In this document: positions 23,602 to 34,877 of the stretch, in pieces
How the letters are laid out: each line of letters starts with the position of its first letter
Position numbering within the stretch: the stretch's first letter is position 1
Assembly: GCA_022264855.1 (NCBI GenBank)
Contig: JABYQU010000033.1
Coordinates: 186,001 to 250,000 of the forward strand
Direction: 5' to 3'
Source of the DNA: Lenzites betulinus
Taxonomy: Eukaryota > Basidiomycota > Agaricomycetes > Polyporales > Polyporaceae
Length of the DNA: 64,000 nucleotides
Program-made: the position numbers and the translations under genes
The notes under the pieces: model-generated
What the model saw: the letters and a program-made list of their open reading frames with translations, nothing else
The model's database searches: none
Told to the model about the DNA's origin: nothing

Positions 23602-25552
23602 CTAATACTGGGGCGCAACAACCACCGGCTTCGTCTTGCTCAGGTGCGCGATCGTCTCGTCTGACAGCTGCAGATGCGCCTTCACCAGCTCCGGAGGCGT
23701 GAGTGCGAGCCACTGCGAGAAGACTTCTGTGAGCGCGGGTTCTCATGGGATCCACGTGGGAGCGTACCTGGTTCAGACTGATGTCCTTGAAGACGTCTAC
23801 GGCAATGCGAAGCCTCGGTTAGGTCGTGCGCGCTACGCCTTCTCGGTCCGCTTACCTGTCTTCAGAACCTCGAGAAGCTTCACCGTCGTGTTGCCGGTGT
23901 TCTCGATGTAGTGCCCTTCGGAGATAGTGCGGGTACAGTCAGTTGTGTGGATATACGTACAATCCACACTCGTCGCACTCACCGTAAGACGCGGGAATGT
24001 ACGCAATATCGCCCGCCTGCATGGGCCATGTGTGTAAGTCACGCGATGAGGCGAGATAGATCAACGCCTTACCTGGTAATCGAACGTCCTCGCATTGCCA
24101 CTCGCTGCGAACAGGGTCATCCGCGCCGAGCCCTCCCTGTGCAGGCCCCGGATCAGCACCGCACAGCCGAAATGAGGGCCTTCCATGCTCACATGAAGTA
24201 AGTCCACTCGTCATCCTGCGGATGCCACTGCACAACACCCTTGTCAGCCGACTTCGCACCGCGGCGGTCCTCGCCATCCCACTTACATGAAGCTCGCGCA
24301 TGGAACCCGGCTCGACCGTCACCTCCGCCACCGCGATCGTCTTCGCCACCTGGAAGTTGCGCGAGTCCGCGACCTTGACGGTGCCCCCGGCGTGCTGCGT
24401 CGGCTGCATACTTGCGAAGTCGAACGTGAACGGGACCGGCGAGGTGCCCTGCGGGCTCGTCGGCGGTTGCTGATCGCTCGCGGGCGGAGCTGTAGAGGGG
24501 TACGTCAGCGGCGCAGGCTAGTGCGGCGACCGGGAACTCACAGCCGGGGAAAATGTATAGCTGCTCGCTTGGGATGTGGTCGAATGCACCCTGGTTCATG
24601 TGGAAGTTCTTGGCGAGCACCTCCTTGGGCACGTGTGCCAGCCAGTCTGTCAGCTTTGGGAAAGAATAATCAACTATTGTCCAAACATATATAGGAACGG
24701 GATTGCCCACCAGGAACGTCGAGTCTTCGCTAAAGCTACCATCATCAAAGACGAGCAAGAACTCGGTCCCGTCCGGGTCCTCGTCCGTCGCCTGAATAGA
24801 GTGGGGCTGCCCCGATGGGAAGTACCACAGGGACCCCTTTGATACTGTGCCGACGTAGTTCTGGCCCTCAGTGGTGACGGTCGTGACCTGTGCCGAGCCC
24901 TTCAATACGTATGCCCATTCTGCGGTGTTGTGCCAATGCAGCTCCCTAAGTATGGGAATAAATGAGCACATGCCATGAATCCTATGCGATCCTCAGGCCT
25001 CACCGTATTGCGCCTACTTCGAGACGCATGTCGACCGCCGCAAGGCCTTTCGCAATTGGCAAAGAGTTGACTATATCACACACTCAGCGGCATCGCCCCA
25101 GATGTAAAGAGATAATGTTACGAACCGTTCTGCTGGCGCGCCCAACCGCCCGTTTGCAGCCGATTATGACTTAAGTCGAACGGCCACTTCGCGTTCGGTC
25201 TGTGTCCGCATGCACCCTCAGCCCCCGTAATATCGCAAGAACCAAGAAGCGCGTACACATCACCGTGATCCGTCGTCGGGGGAGCGAGAAGATCAGGATT
25301 CTGCAGCTCGAGCGGGACGTTCTGCGGGCCGAGCACACTCGCGCCGAGCGTGCCCCGCTGCCCCGTGGGGTCAATATTGGAGGTGGCGTGCCACAGCGGG
25401 CTGTTCGGGTCGTCGCTCGCATAGGGCACGGTTGGGCTTGGTGCGGGGCTCGCTGCAGTTGATGTTCCCAGAGGCAACGCGTGTGCCAGGGCCGCAGCTA
25501 AAAGGAGGTAGAGAAGCCGGCGGGCGAGCGTGCCAGTGGTGGAGCGGTACAT
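23602..25552 (-). CDS. OXDC: Secreted oxalate decarboxylase (bicupin)
   Basis: Manganese enzyme that splits oxalate to formate and CO2 (EC 4.1.1.2), used by wood-decay fungi to control oxalate and pH. ATG at 25552 starts a signal peptide (RRLLYLLLAAALAHA). The mature part carries GTLGASVLGPQNVPLELQNP and NAKWPFDLSHNRLQTGGWAR. The first cupin shows ELHWHNTAEWAYVLKG with its metal ligands, QPHSIQ, and the lid loop FSEDSTFLV followed by TDWLAHVPKEVLAKNF. The second cupin shows GSMRELHWHPQDDEWTYF and AYIPASYGHYIENTGNT. It ends TKPVVVAPQY, with TAG at 23602-23604. About eight short introns; one at the DHGDV/PNAKW junction was checked for frame. Both metal sites look complete. The lid SEDS differs by one residue from bacterial SENS and supports decarboxylase over oxidase. 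Confidence 0.93.
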
Positions 25553-26232
25553 CTTGGACAGGCTGGTTCTTTCGGGGGCTTCGTGTGCTGAAGATTAGCC
25601 GTGGGGGCACTGGGGAAGAGACGTGAGCGAGGAAGCATGTCTGAAGTAGTGTGCCCGTGGGGCTGGCGGTAGCGGAGCGAGGGCTGGCACCAACTTGAAG
25701 CTCAGCCGCGCGATGATGTCGGGCTTGTCGGTACTCGGAGAATGCAATGCGTACCCGGGTGGGTCCATGATCAAACACCCTCGTGGCGTGGGTCTACCCA
25801 CCAAACAGGCACTCTAGCGTATGATTGTGGCGATGATGTACGCAGTGACGACGTGCGCAGTCAGTCGTTAGAGTTTGAGCAACCATCTGGCCGAGCGTAT
25901 TTTCGGGTTCAAACATTCGATGATGCACGCTTGAACCAGAAAATACACACGATAGGTTCTCTCCGTCTGCCAAGACAGAGTCATCGCTGTAAGAGCTAGT
26001 AAGTCGATACCAAGCGCTGAAGCGCCGACACAAAGAGGCTGAGAGAATGTGACCGTCTCGTGTTAGCATATGTCACACCGCTGTCACGCAGCGTTATGTT
26101 CCGGGGCCGGAAGCGTTTTGGGGGCGCCGCACAAAGTTGCCGCCTGATCAATACATGATGGCCATAGAACAATGTTGAATCAACTTCTCGCCGGATAACA
26201 CCTCTCTAATGCTGCACATTCCTTGACTGGAC
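25553..26232. promoter_or_regulatory. Divergent promoter region, OXDC and SET gene
   Basis: About 680 bases between two genes transcribed away from each other, so it should carry both promoters. I see no convincing TATA box or exon. Confidence 0.45.
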
Positions 26233-28230
26233 ATGGGGGAAGAAAATATGGACTTGCAGCCCTTTCGGCAATGGTTGCAGGAGAACGGCATTACGCTTCA
26301 TGATGGCATCTCCGTCGTCGAAACGCCCGGCCGCGGCGTGGCCGTTGTGGCAATCGGAGCTGAACATATCCTTCATCCACAGACAGGTGACCGTAGCTGC
26401 ACGATTTGAAGAAGAGTACTAATACTTCTCCGCAGTTGTTTCAATACCCAAGTCCGCTATCCTATCCGTTCGGTCGTGCGCTCTCGCAGAACAAATCCGT
26501 TGGGAGCCCTACGGCCATAGTGCCAACCTCGCGCTCGCATTTGCCCTCTACTCCGAAATGTAGGCACTTTCAGGTCTTTCAATTTGCTACAATACCCTGA
26601 ACAGTCTAAGACTGAGCGAGACTCAATCGAAATGGTTTCCGTATCTGCAAACGCTGCCCGCCACGCCGGTCCCCATCGCAAGGTTATGGGGCGATACGGC
26701 TGCATTCCCTGACGACCTTGACTCAAACGAGGCGCAGTGGTGGTTACACGGCACCGAGATACAACGAGAGCTGCAGGACGCGGAAGGGTACTTGCTCATG
26801 GTAACGTCTCGGGAGCTTCCGGAAGAAACTCTTTCTGACTGATAAGGAACAGGATCAAGCGCGGACATATTACAAGATGGAGGTGCAACCACTCCTCGAC
26901 TCCATGGAGTACCATCCAACACTACAAGGGTTCCTGCACGCGTACTCGTTGGTTTGTTCTCGAGCGTTCCTAGTAGATGCCTACCACGGCCTATCCATGG
27001 TCCCAGTAGCAGACGCGTAAGTAACGCTCGATCACGCGCATGTTCTTCCCGCTGAAGTTACCCACGCAGCTTCAATCACACCCACGAAAACCACGTGCAA
27101 CTTGCTGTAAGTCGCCCGTCGAGCTCGGTCCCCCGCAAAATCATAACGAGCATTGTAGAGCGAATACGACGTGTGTCCCACCTGCGGCTCACTTTCCGAA
27201 TGCACGCACGACGGAGACAGTACCCCTCTCTGCTACACGCCTACGTCCACACCGCGCGATACCGCTTCACAATATCCGGACACCGTCGACATGGTCACCG
27301 TCGGTTCCATCGCCCCGGGCGCCGAGGTCTTCAACACCTATGGCTCAGATCTCGGAAACGCGCAACTCCTTGCGCGCTACGGGTTCGCTCTTGAAGGAGG
27401 CGACACCGATGCGATCACTGTCGGCTGGCCAGGCTCTGGCGTGTCGCCTGACAGCATAGATGAGAAAGATGTCTTCCGTTCGGTATACGTCGTGGTTCGC
27501 GAGGAGCTCAAGGCCACGGTGCAGCGGAGCGCGCTGCTGTTCGTCGCGAAAGAAGAAATTGTACGGGGCTCGCTTCCCCCGGTGATCAATAGCGACGGGC
27601 AGACCGCGCTCGCTCTCTTCATCTGGGCGGTGATGCAGGCCTTGAGCGAGAACCCCCCGCCGGAGCTCGCAGGTATATCCGAGCTAGATATCATGGGCGC
27701 CGTGCCTCGATACGTCCCCGCAGTAGTCCGCGCGCTTTTGCGGATCGAGGATGAACGAGAAGGGGCGGATCCCCCAGTCGATGAGGGGCGTTCGGGGCCT
27801 CCGGATGCGGAGGTCGACTTCGAGCTCGCTGAAGAGGTGCGTTTGCGTTCTTCGGCTGTGGCGACGTTTGTGTTCTAATGATGCGTATCTTAGCTTCTTG
27901 CTGCTGCCGCAGAGGCCTTATCGTCGTTCTGTCGAACACGCATAGCGGGTATGGGCAAGAAAGGCTATAGAGGGGCCAGTGCATTCGTTCTCGGCGATAT
28001 TCTCGATGTGAGTGTTGTCCTGCTTCGGTCGTCGATGTTCCCTGATCGAAATACCGTCGACATGGACTGTACAGAGCCTTCCCCCAGCATGGTACAAGAC
28101 TAGAGTAGCGATCGGGTACCTCCTGTCAGAGCGTGCCTTATTGGAGACGTGCGCAGCAGGATGGGAGGAACTGATGGAGGCCATCACGGGCCGTCCTGAA
28201 GTTGATGAAGACAGTGACATGGAACTCTGA
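26233..28230 (+). CDS. SET-domain lysine methyltransferase (SETD6/RKM-like)
   Basis: Probable protein-lysine N-methyltransferase using S-adenosylmethionine, of the group that modifies ribosomal or other non-histone proteins. ATG at 26233 (MGEENMDLQPFRQWLQENGI); an in-frame ATG at 26248 is the alternative. The SET core is split by introns: VVETPGRGVAVVAIGAEH, SIPKSAILSVRS, then an insert with KWFPYLQTLPATPVPIARLW. The catalytic region shows SLVCSRAFLVDAYHG, then ADAFNHTHENHVQL with the conserved Asn-His, and GAEVFNTYGSDLGNAQLLARYGF with the conserved Tyr. A helical substrate-binding domain follows, ending PEVDEDSDMEL, with TGA at 28228-28230. The last acceptor sites are approximate. Its 3' end lies 85 bases from the convergent P450 gene. 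Confidence 0.83.
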
Positions 28231-28315
28231 TTCCGATCCCGGACAGAGCCCACAGGTGTACACATGTAACGACAGTATTTATGTACTTAGCTGGCTGATG
28301 ATGGGAACACCGTTC

Positions 28316-30659
28316 CTACTCCCTGACACGCTCGACCTTCAAGAGCATCTCAGCCTTGGTGGAGTCCGGGCCGCCCATGGTCGGGTAGTTTAATCCGCCG
28401 TACTTCCACTGAATGGGCTTGTCGGGGAGGCTAAACTTGAAGTCTCGCACCAAAGTGGAGAGCACAACCTCTGGAAGTGGACGACGTCAGCCTGGCTATC
28501 GAGGACACGCGATTTACCAAGTCACGCACTCATTTCGAGCTGGGAGAACTTGAAGCCTCTGCAAACACCTCTAGGTTAGCCCGTGTATACAACCAAAATG
28601 TCTGATCCGTTGCACTCACATGCACGAGTAGCTGCCCGCGCCGAAGGTCATGCTGTTCAAATGTCAGCCAGTCATTGCGTGAGAGCTGCACAGATGATGC
28701 CGTACAGATGCGAATATACCCCTGGAATGCGTGCGTCCTCCACCTCGTGAGGAAGGGGCGCGAGCCAACGCTCGGGCTTCCACTCGCGCGCGTCGTCGCC
28801 CCAAAGCGCCTCCATAGTGTCGCACGCCTTGAGATTGAGAACGAGGAACGTCCCCTTGGGTACTGCGATCTCCGTTATGAGCTTGCCGTCGATGCCACGG
28901 ATTGGCGTCATGAGGGGGAGAGTGGTGTCCGCCTCTGCTCTGTTTCGGAGACGCGAACATTAGTCAGGTGTCGTCGTGAGAAGAAGTCCATTTCGCGAAG
29001 CACTCTCTGGCCGCAAGAGGCGCGGGGGAATAGCTGTATACATAGTAGCTACAGTGAGCCTCTTCGGTTGTTGCTATGAGTATGTACACTTACAGGCGTA
29101 ACGTCTCCCGACACACAGCGTCCATGTATGGTAGTTGGGTCAATTGATCATAGGGTATTCTGTCCCCATATTGCGTTTGTGCCTCAATCAGTTCCTCATG
29201 CAGCTTATCTTGAACGCGTGGGTGCATTGCCAGAAGGTGAAGAGTTCGAGCGAGGGCGTTCGAGGTCGTGTCGACCCCTGCGTTTATGAAAGTACTATAG
29301 TGCGATGATGAAGCTGAGCAGCCCGTTATTGTCTCGAAAGACTTACGACATCTGCGCAATCAGCTCTTGGTCCGGTAGCTTGTCTTCTTCGGACGCTGCC
29401 ATGTTGGCCTTAACTGGTACACCATTAGCCATCGGCCATTTCGACGATGAACAGCATGGTAACTCACGAAGGACAGTCATCACGTCCTTTCCGGCTCCTA
29501 CGCGGCCCACCATGGCCGTGTCTCCTTGGTATGCCGCTTCCTTGCGCTCATTAAAGATCTTCGCTGAGTGATGGTACACCACGTCCGAGATGTACTTTAC
29601 GCGCTGTATCTGCTTGTTGGGGATCGCATCGAGGAGCTTTCGGCGCAACCATGCGGGACCAAGGTACTTGATGTAAGGCAAGAAGATTCGGACCCATTGA
29701 ATCTCGTTGAAAGCGGGGCTGATGCGCATGGACCGCGACACAAAGCAGGCTTGAGTTAGCACACTCTGCTCATCAACCACTCTGTGATGACTTACATCAA
29801 CGCCTTCACCGCTTCGGTAAAACCATCGCTCGTCTCCTCAGTCAATGGGTCGAACGAATGGCCGAGTCCGCCCTGTCCGATGAGCTCAAGCGCCGTGCGT
29901 GATATCCACGCAGCAATGTCGACCTCCTGTTCGCCCGTTATGACACGGCTCTCGATGGCGTCTCGTAACTTGGATCTCATTGTCAGCGCAAAGCTACACA
30001 GTGAATAGCACATAAGTTGTAACGGACCTTGCTCACGATGTCGTGGAAGAAAGGTATCATGTTTCGCATATGAGTGGCGGAAAAAACAGGGTTAAGCATC
30101 TTCCTCTGTCTCCGATGGCGTGCGCCTGTCGTACTGAGAAGGCCCGGTCCTAGAATGAGCTGGGTGATACTGATAAAGAAATGAGCGAAGCCGTTCGGAG
30201 TATGCAGTAGATTGAACATGTACGGACGTGATGCTGACTGAACCTCTGGTGTACAGCTCCTGATCCTTCATAAGTATGCTGTGTATAGCCTTTGGGTCGA
30301 ATACATGAAGCTATCTCGTCTGTGTACTCTGTGAACGATAGTGTGACCGGTCTGTAAGCTCGGGGTACTTACGCCCACAAACCCGTGAAACTTGGACACG
30401 GGGCCGTATTTGTAGATCAGATCGTCCAGAAATGGTTCGTTATTATGGTCAAACAGTCGCATGACATTGCCTACGTTTGATGTGAGGTTAGCTCGATATG
30501 CTTCGAGCATTCGACATGAAGATTCAGCTCACCAAGAAGGAGGGACTTGGATGCGGGTCCCGGTACCTTGTCTAGACTCGAGGGGAGAACATATTCACAA
30601 ACGAGCCGCCAAACACCATACACAAAGAATGCGACAAAGAGCAGTAGCAGCGGAGACAT
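28316..30659 (-). CDS. Cytochrome P450, copy 1
   Basis: Microsomal monooxygenase. ATG at 30659 begins a membrane anchor (MSPLLLLFVAFFVYGVWRLV) followed by the Pro-rich hinge KVPGPASKSLLLG. The open frame runs further upstream, but the anchor fixes the start. Conserved parts in order: RRQRKMLNPVFSATHMRNM (C-helix), ALELIGQGGLGHSFDP, AGVDTTSNALARTLHLL (I-helix with AGxDTT), CRETLRL (ExxR), PERWLAP, and the heme loop FGAGSYSCIGFKFSQLEM, split by an intron after the Cys codon. It ends MLLKVERVRE, with TAG at 28316-28318. About a dozen short introns. In the heme loop Tyr replaces the usual Arg/His two residues before the Cys. It is closely similar to the next gene, so the two are tandem duplicates. 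The exact CYP family was not assigned. Confidence 0.9.
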
Positions 30660-30730
30660 TTTCGGGGTATGGCCAAGGTACGTTGAAGGGTCTCGGAAAC
30701 CGATGTATCTCCCTGTTGTGACTGCAAGAT

Positions 30731-30737
30731 CTTTATA
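30731..30737 (-). promoter_or_regulatory. TATA-like element for P450 copy 1
   Basis: TATAAAG on the minus strand about 72-78 bases upstream of the ATG at 30659. Spacing is plausible for a short fungal leader. Confidence 0.4.
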
Positions 30738-31389
30738 CAACGGACCGTCCTGAGCGAAACGCTGTCTCGGGTGCTCGGCAGAACCTGCGGCCCCGACGAA
30801 GACCAGTACAATAATCTTGCAGACAGCCCGTGACCTGCCATGCCGTAGCGGCGTCGCGCGTCCACCGGTGAGGCCGCAGAAGCCCAGCGTGTCGGCGGAC
30901 ACAGTAGTACTCCCATGAGAGCGGCTATGGAAAGCGGGGACATCGTGAATTCTGGGTCTGGGCGGAGTGCACGAGTATCTGTACCAATATTGGCATCGGG
31001 GAGCAGTACTTGTCAACAATGTCAAGAAAGACCAGGGCACGGGCGTCTTACAAGTCACTATGATACGGTTCACTCTAGTGATTAGTATCAGTTAGTACTA
31101 GCAACGACGCGTACTAGATGAGCGCTCAAAATGGTACTTGAGGGTGAACGGCGATGCTCCGCACGCCAGGCCCGATTCCACTACTTCGAGGTTTGTTTTA
31201 TGCGGTGTTGTTTGTAATATAGCGGCCGAGCGAAATATCTACGCAAGTGGCACTTCAAATCCTGGGGACCAGACACTGCAGCGCATTTACTGCCTACTAC
31301 GAACGTATGTGCACAATATTTGGAAGCAAGTTACAGATAAGAAATGAAATCGTCGGGGGCTGCGTCCACCTGTTTGACCCCAACTTGAC

Positions 31390-31415
31390 CCTTAGGCCTT
31401 AGGCCTTAGGCCTTA
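31390..31415. repeat. AGGCCTT short tandem repeat
   Basis: Three and a half perfect 7-base units. On the minus strand it supplies the stop codon (TAA) at the end of the adjacent relic. Confidence 0.8.
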
Positions 31416-31620
31416 TGCGTGGCACGAGCCGAGAGATCGCGTTCAGCTCAAACTCGACATCCCAGTACGTCCATTCCCGAACTTTGCCGAGCCTCACAGA
31501 GCGACAGACCACCGTAGCCTCCACAAACACGATGTCGCCGACGACCAAGTCATGCGGAGAGAGGCGGGCCATCTCTGCTTTCAATTGGTACTTCTGGCGT
31601 ATGCCGCCTTCATCAGGATA
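31399..31620 (-). pseudogene. Relic exon of an unknown agaricomycete protein
   Basis: Frame on the minus strand reading QLKAEMARLSPHDLVVGDIV, then VEATVVCRSVRLGK, then REWTYWDVEFELNAISRL. The pattern (L-x-P-x-D-L-x-V-G-D-I-V-x-V-E-A followed by W-x-V-x-F-E-L) resembles a segment I associate with uncharacterised proteins of mushroom-forming fungi. No start, partner exons or downstream part were found, and the frame runs into a short repeat. Read as a fragment left by gene or element decay. Confidence 0.4.
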
Positions 31621-32545
31621 GGAGCAGGTACCTCACGAACACTATCATCCACTACGTTACCATTCCCCCCGGGCGTTCGAGACTCCAGAGGGAAGGAGGT
31701 GTCTGCATGTTCACTTATATTAGCCACAGGAGTCAGATGTGCACATACCACACAGGGCCCTGCTAGCCCCACTTTGCGCCGGTGTAGACATGGAGGTCCC
31801 GGGTGACGATGAACTGGCCGCCAGCAGTACTTATCTTCAGTGACCGGCTATGACGCGGACAAAGAACATGCGAACTTAGTATACATGGATAACCCAAAAC
31901 CAGCGTGAACGGCGCAGACAGACCAAATAGATACAACTGGAAGCAAATATGGCGAAACAGCGGTGCAACGAAGATCACGTGCCGGCGATTTATAGTCACT
32001 GTAAAGCCGATTCCTAGTGGAATCGGAACTTACTGCCATTACACTTTTCATTGGCACCGGGGCCGCTTCGTTTTTACGGGGCCGCTACGCCAGTGGATTG
32101 ACTCCAAGCTTGAGCGGTACCGCAGTGCTAGATATCGGGTCGAGTAAACATGTACTGGTATTGAGTCACCCGGTCCCGGGGCCAAAACCCGGACTCCATA
32201 CCTGGTGCTCAAGCCGGACTCCACAGGCGTTCCGTACATTACTTAGTACGAAGTTCCGTGGAAGATTCTGCTTTTATTCATGCGAAGGTCGGATGCTGGA
32301 GCCTTGCGAAGTTGGTGTACATTCCCGCGGCCAAGTTCAAGAGCCACTGGAGGACGTCCGATACGCCACATGATGGATAGAATAGCGCCACGGAGCCAGC
32401 CATGATACAAAATATCCATACTACCGGACCAGCGCTGCCGACACAATAGAAATCCGGGAGGTAGGGGGCCGCCATGACCTACTCATATTACGCCAGTTGC
32501 CCGAATATGCGAGCGCAGCCCCCCCTTCCATTGGAGCCAGAATCC

Positions 32546-34877
32546 TCACTCACGAACACGCTCGATCTTCAGGAACATTTCCGCCCTTGTGGTGTCCGCA
32601 CCGCCCATCGTCGGATAGTTCACGCCGCCGAAGTTCCAAATGATGGGCTTCTCGGGGAGGTCGAATTTGAAGTGGCGCACCAAGGTCGAGAGTACGACCT
32701 CTGGTGTAACGTCGAATGTCAATGTTAGATAAAACAGCGACGGTCAAGTGCACCTACTCATTTCGAGCTGGGAAAATTTGAAGCCGCTGGATTCGAGGTG
32801 GCAGAGTCAGTTCAGCGATATATGACATATATGCACTCAACCCACATGCACGAGTATCCGCCGGCTCCGAAAGTCATGCTAGGGGGAAGGTTAACCATGG
32901 TCCCGAGTGACAGTATTGAACTAACTTACAGGTTCGAGTAAATGCCTGGGATGCGAGCGTCCTCGAGCGATTGAGGGAACGGCGAGAGCCAACGCTCCGG
33001 CTTCCATTCGCGAGCGTCGTCACCCCAGAGGGCCTTGTCGGCGTTGCAAGCCTGAAGATTGAGGACGATGAATGTGCCCTTGGGTACAGCAACCTCGTTC
33101 ATATAATTTCCATCCACGCCGCGCATCGGCTTGGTGAGTGGAAGGACAGCGTCCGTCTGGGCTCTGTCAAACGAAGATGACTAGCTCAGTTATTTGTCCA
33201 TAGTTGCGAACATTTCACTCACTCTCTGATAGAGATCGTCGTCGGGGAGTAGCTAGTGTGTCATGTCAGCTGGTTTCCAGGAGCAATACATACTGGACAT
33301 CACATACAGACGCATAGTCTCCCGACAGATCGCGTCCATGTACGGGAGGGCAGAGAGCTCATCATACGGAACCCTGTCTCCATACTGCTCTTGAGCGTCA
33401 ACTAGTTCGGCGCGGAGCTTGTCTTGGACATCGGGGTGTAGCGCTAGAAGATGAAGAATGCGGGCCAGCGCGTTCGAGGTGGTATCCATTCCTGCGAGAA
33501 TGAACGTACTAAGGAGCGATGTGAGCACACGTTCAAAGCACGGATTAGATCGAGGGATATTCAAAGACTTACGACATTTGTGAGATCAGTTCTTCGTCCT
33601 GTAGCTTATCCTCCGGTAGTGCTTCCATGTTGGCCTTCACTATGCCCCTAGTTAGTAACCCCGCCATCTTCGATTCGTCTGACATGATCGAGACTCACAC
33701 ATGATGCTCATGATGTCTTTCCCTGCGCCAACGCGGTCCAGCATAGAAGTATCACCACGGGCTGCGGCGGCCTTGCGCTCGCGATAAATCTCGACCGAAC
33801 GTTTGTGCATGACGTCCGCGATGTTCTTCATGCGCTGGATCTTCATGAGCGGAACCATGTCGAGGAGCTTGCGACGGAACCAAGCGGGGCCAAGGTACTT
33901 AACGTAAGGGAGGAACATCCTGACCCACTCGATCTCGTCGAATGCCGGGCTAGTTGCGTGTCAAACGATAAGAATGCGCCACCCATGGGGATCTGAGCAC
34001 TCACACTAATGCTTTAACAGCTGCTGTAAACTCATCGCTCGTCTCTTCCGTCAACGGGTCAAACGAGTAGCCTAGCCCTCCTTGACCAATGAGCTCCAGT
34101 GCTGTCCGCCCCATCCATTCTGCGATGTCTAGCTCTCTGGGTCCTGAAGCAACGCGAGTCTCGATAGCCTCTCGCAACTTCGCGGCGTTAACATCTCCAG
34201 CATGCAGCGGGGGCGATGTAAAAATCTGACGGACCTTGCTCGCAATCTCATGGAAGAAGGGCGTCATGTTGCGCATGTGCGCGACGGAGAATACCGGATT
34301 GAGCAGTTTCCTCTGCCGCCTGTGCTGCGTGCCAATTGTAGCAAATAGTCCCGGGCCGAGGGTAAGTTCCGACGCCCTACGATCGAGGTGTTAGCGTAGT
34401 CCGTAGAGGTAATCGTGCCTTAGTGGTACGAACAGGTTACCAGCATCTCCTCTATGGTAAAGATCCGCGTCCTTCACCAGGATACTATGGAGGGCCTTCG
34501 AGTCGTACACTTGCAACCACCTCGCCTGATACGTACGAACAAAGATTAACTGACGTTCGGAATAAGCAGAAATCGGCTCCAAATATCTACATACCCCAAA
34601 GAAACCGTAGAACTTGGACACGGGTCCATACGTGTCAACGAAGTTCTGCATGAACGCGTGGTTATGATGATCGAATAAATCCATCGCGTTGCCTACGAAC
34701 GAAGGTGCGTCAGTGGACAACTTATGAATTTACAGAACGGAAACGCGTACCTCCTAACAAAGACGTTGCCTTCGGACCCGGGACATTATCCAAGGTTGAG
34801 CGGGTGAAAAAGTCGCGAACGAACCACCACACTCCATATAGGAAAAATGTAGCAAAAAGAATGAGTAAAGGAGACAT
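32546..34877 (-). CDS. Cytochrome P450, copy 2
   Basis: Paralogue of the P450 just downstream on the same strand. ATG at 34877 gives the anchor MSPLLILFATFFLYGVWWFV and the hinge DNVPGPKATSLLGG. Then VDTYGPVSKFYGFFG, MRNMTPFFHEIASKVRQ, ALELIGQGGLGYSFDPLTEE, the I-helix AGMDTTSNALARILHLL, CRETMRL (ExxR), PERWLSPFPQSLEDARIPG, and the heme loop FGAGGYSC; the coding sequence ends with KIERVRE and TGA at 32546-32548. All motifs are intact, so both copies look functional. Tyr again replaces Arg/His in the heme loop, so the change predates the duplication. A run of introns matches copy 1, indicating duplication of genomic DNA, not retroposition. Confidence 0.9.

Larger units (their letters stand above)
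30660..32545. other. Spacer between the two P450 genes
   Basis: About 1.9 kb separates the two co-oriented P450 genes. It holds a TATA-like site, a gene relic at 31399-31620 and AT-richer DNA at 31860-32130. Apart from the relic I saw no exon. Confidence 0.5.

Noticed and set aside
32278..32475. Possible membrane-protein N terminus on the minus strand downstream of the P450 spacer
   Set aside because: A short hydrophobic frame without continuation, splice partner or recognised motif.
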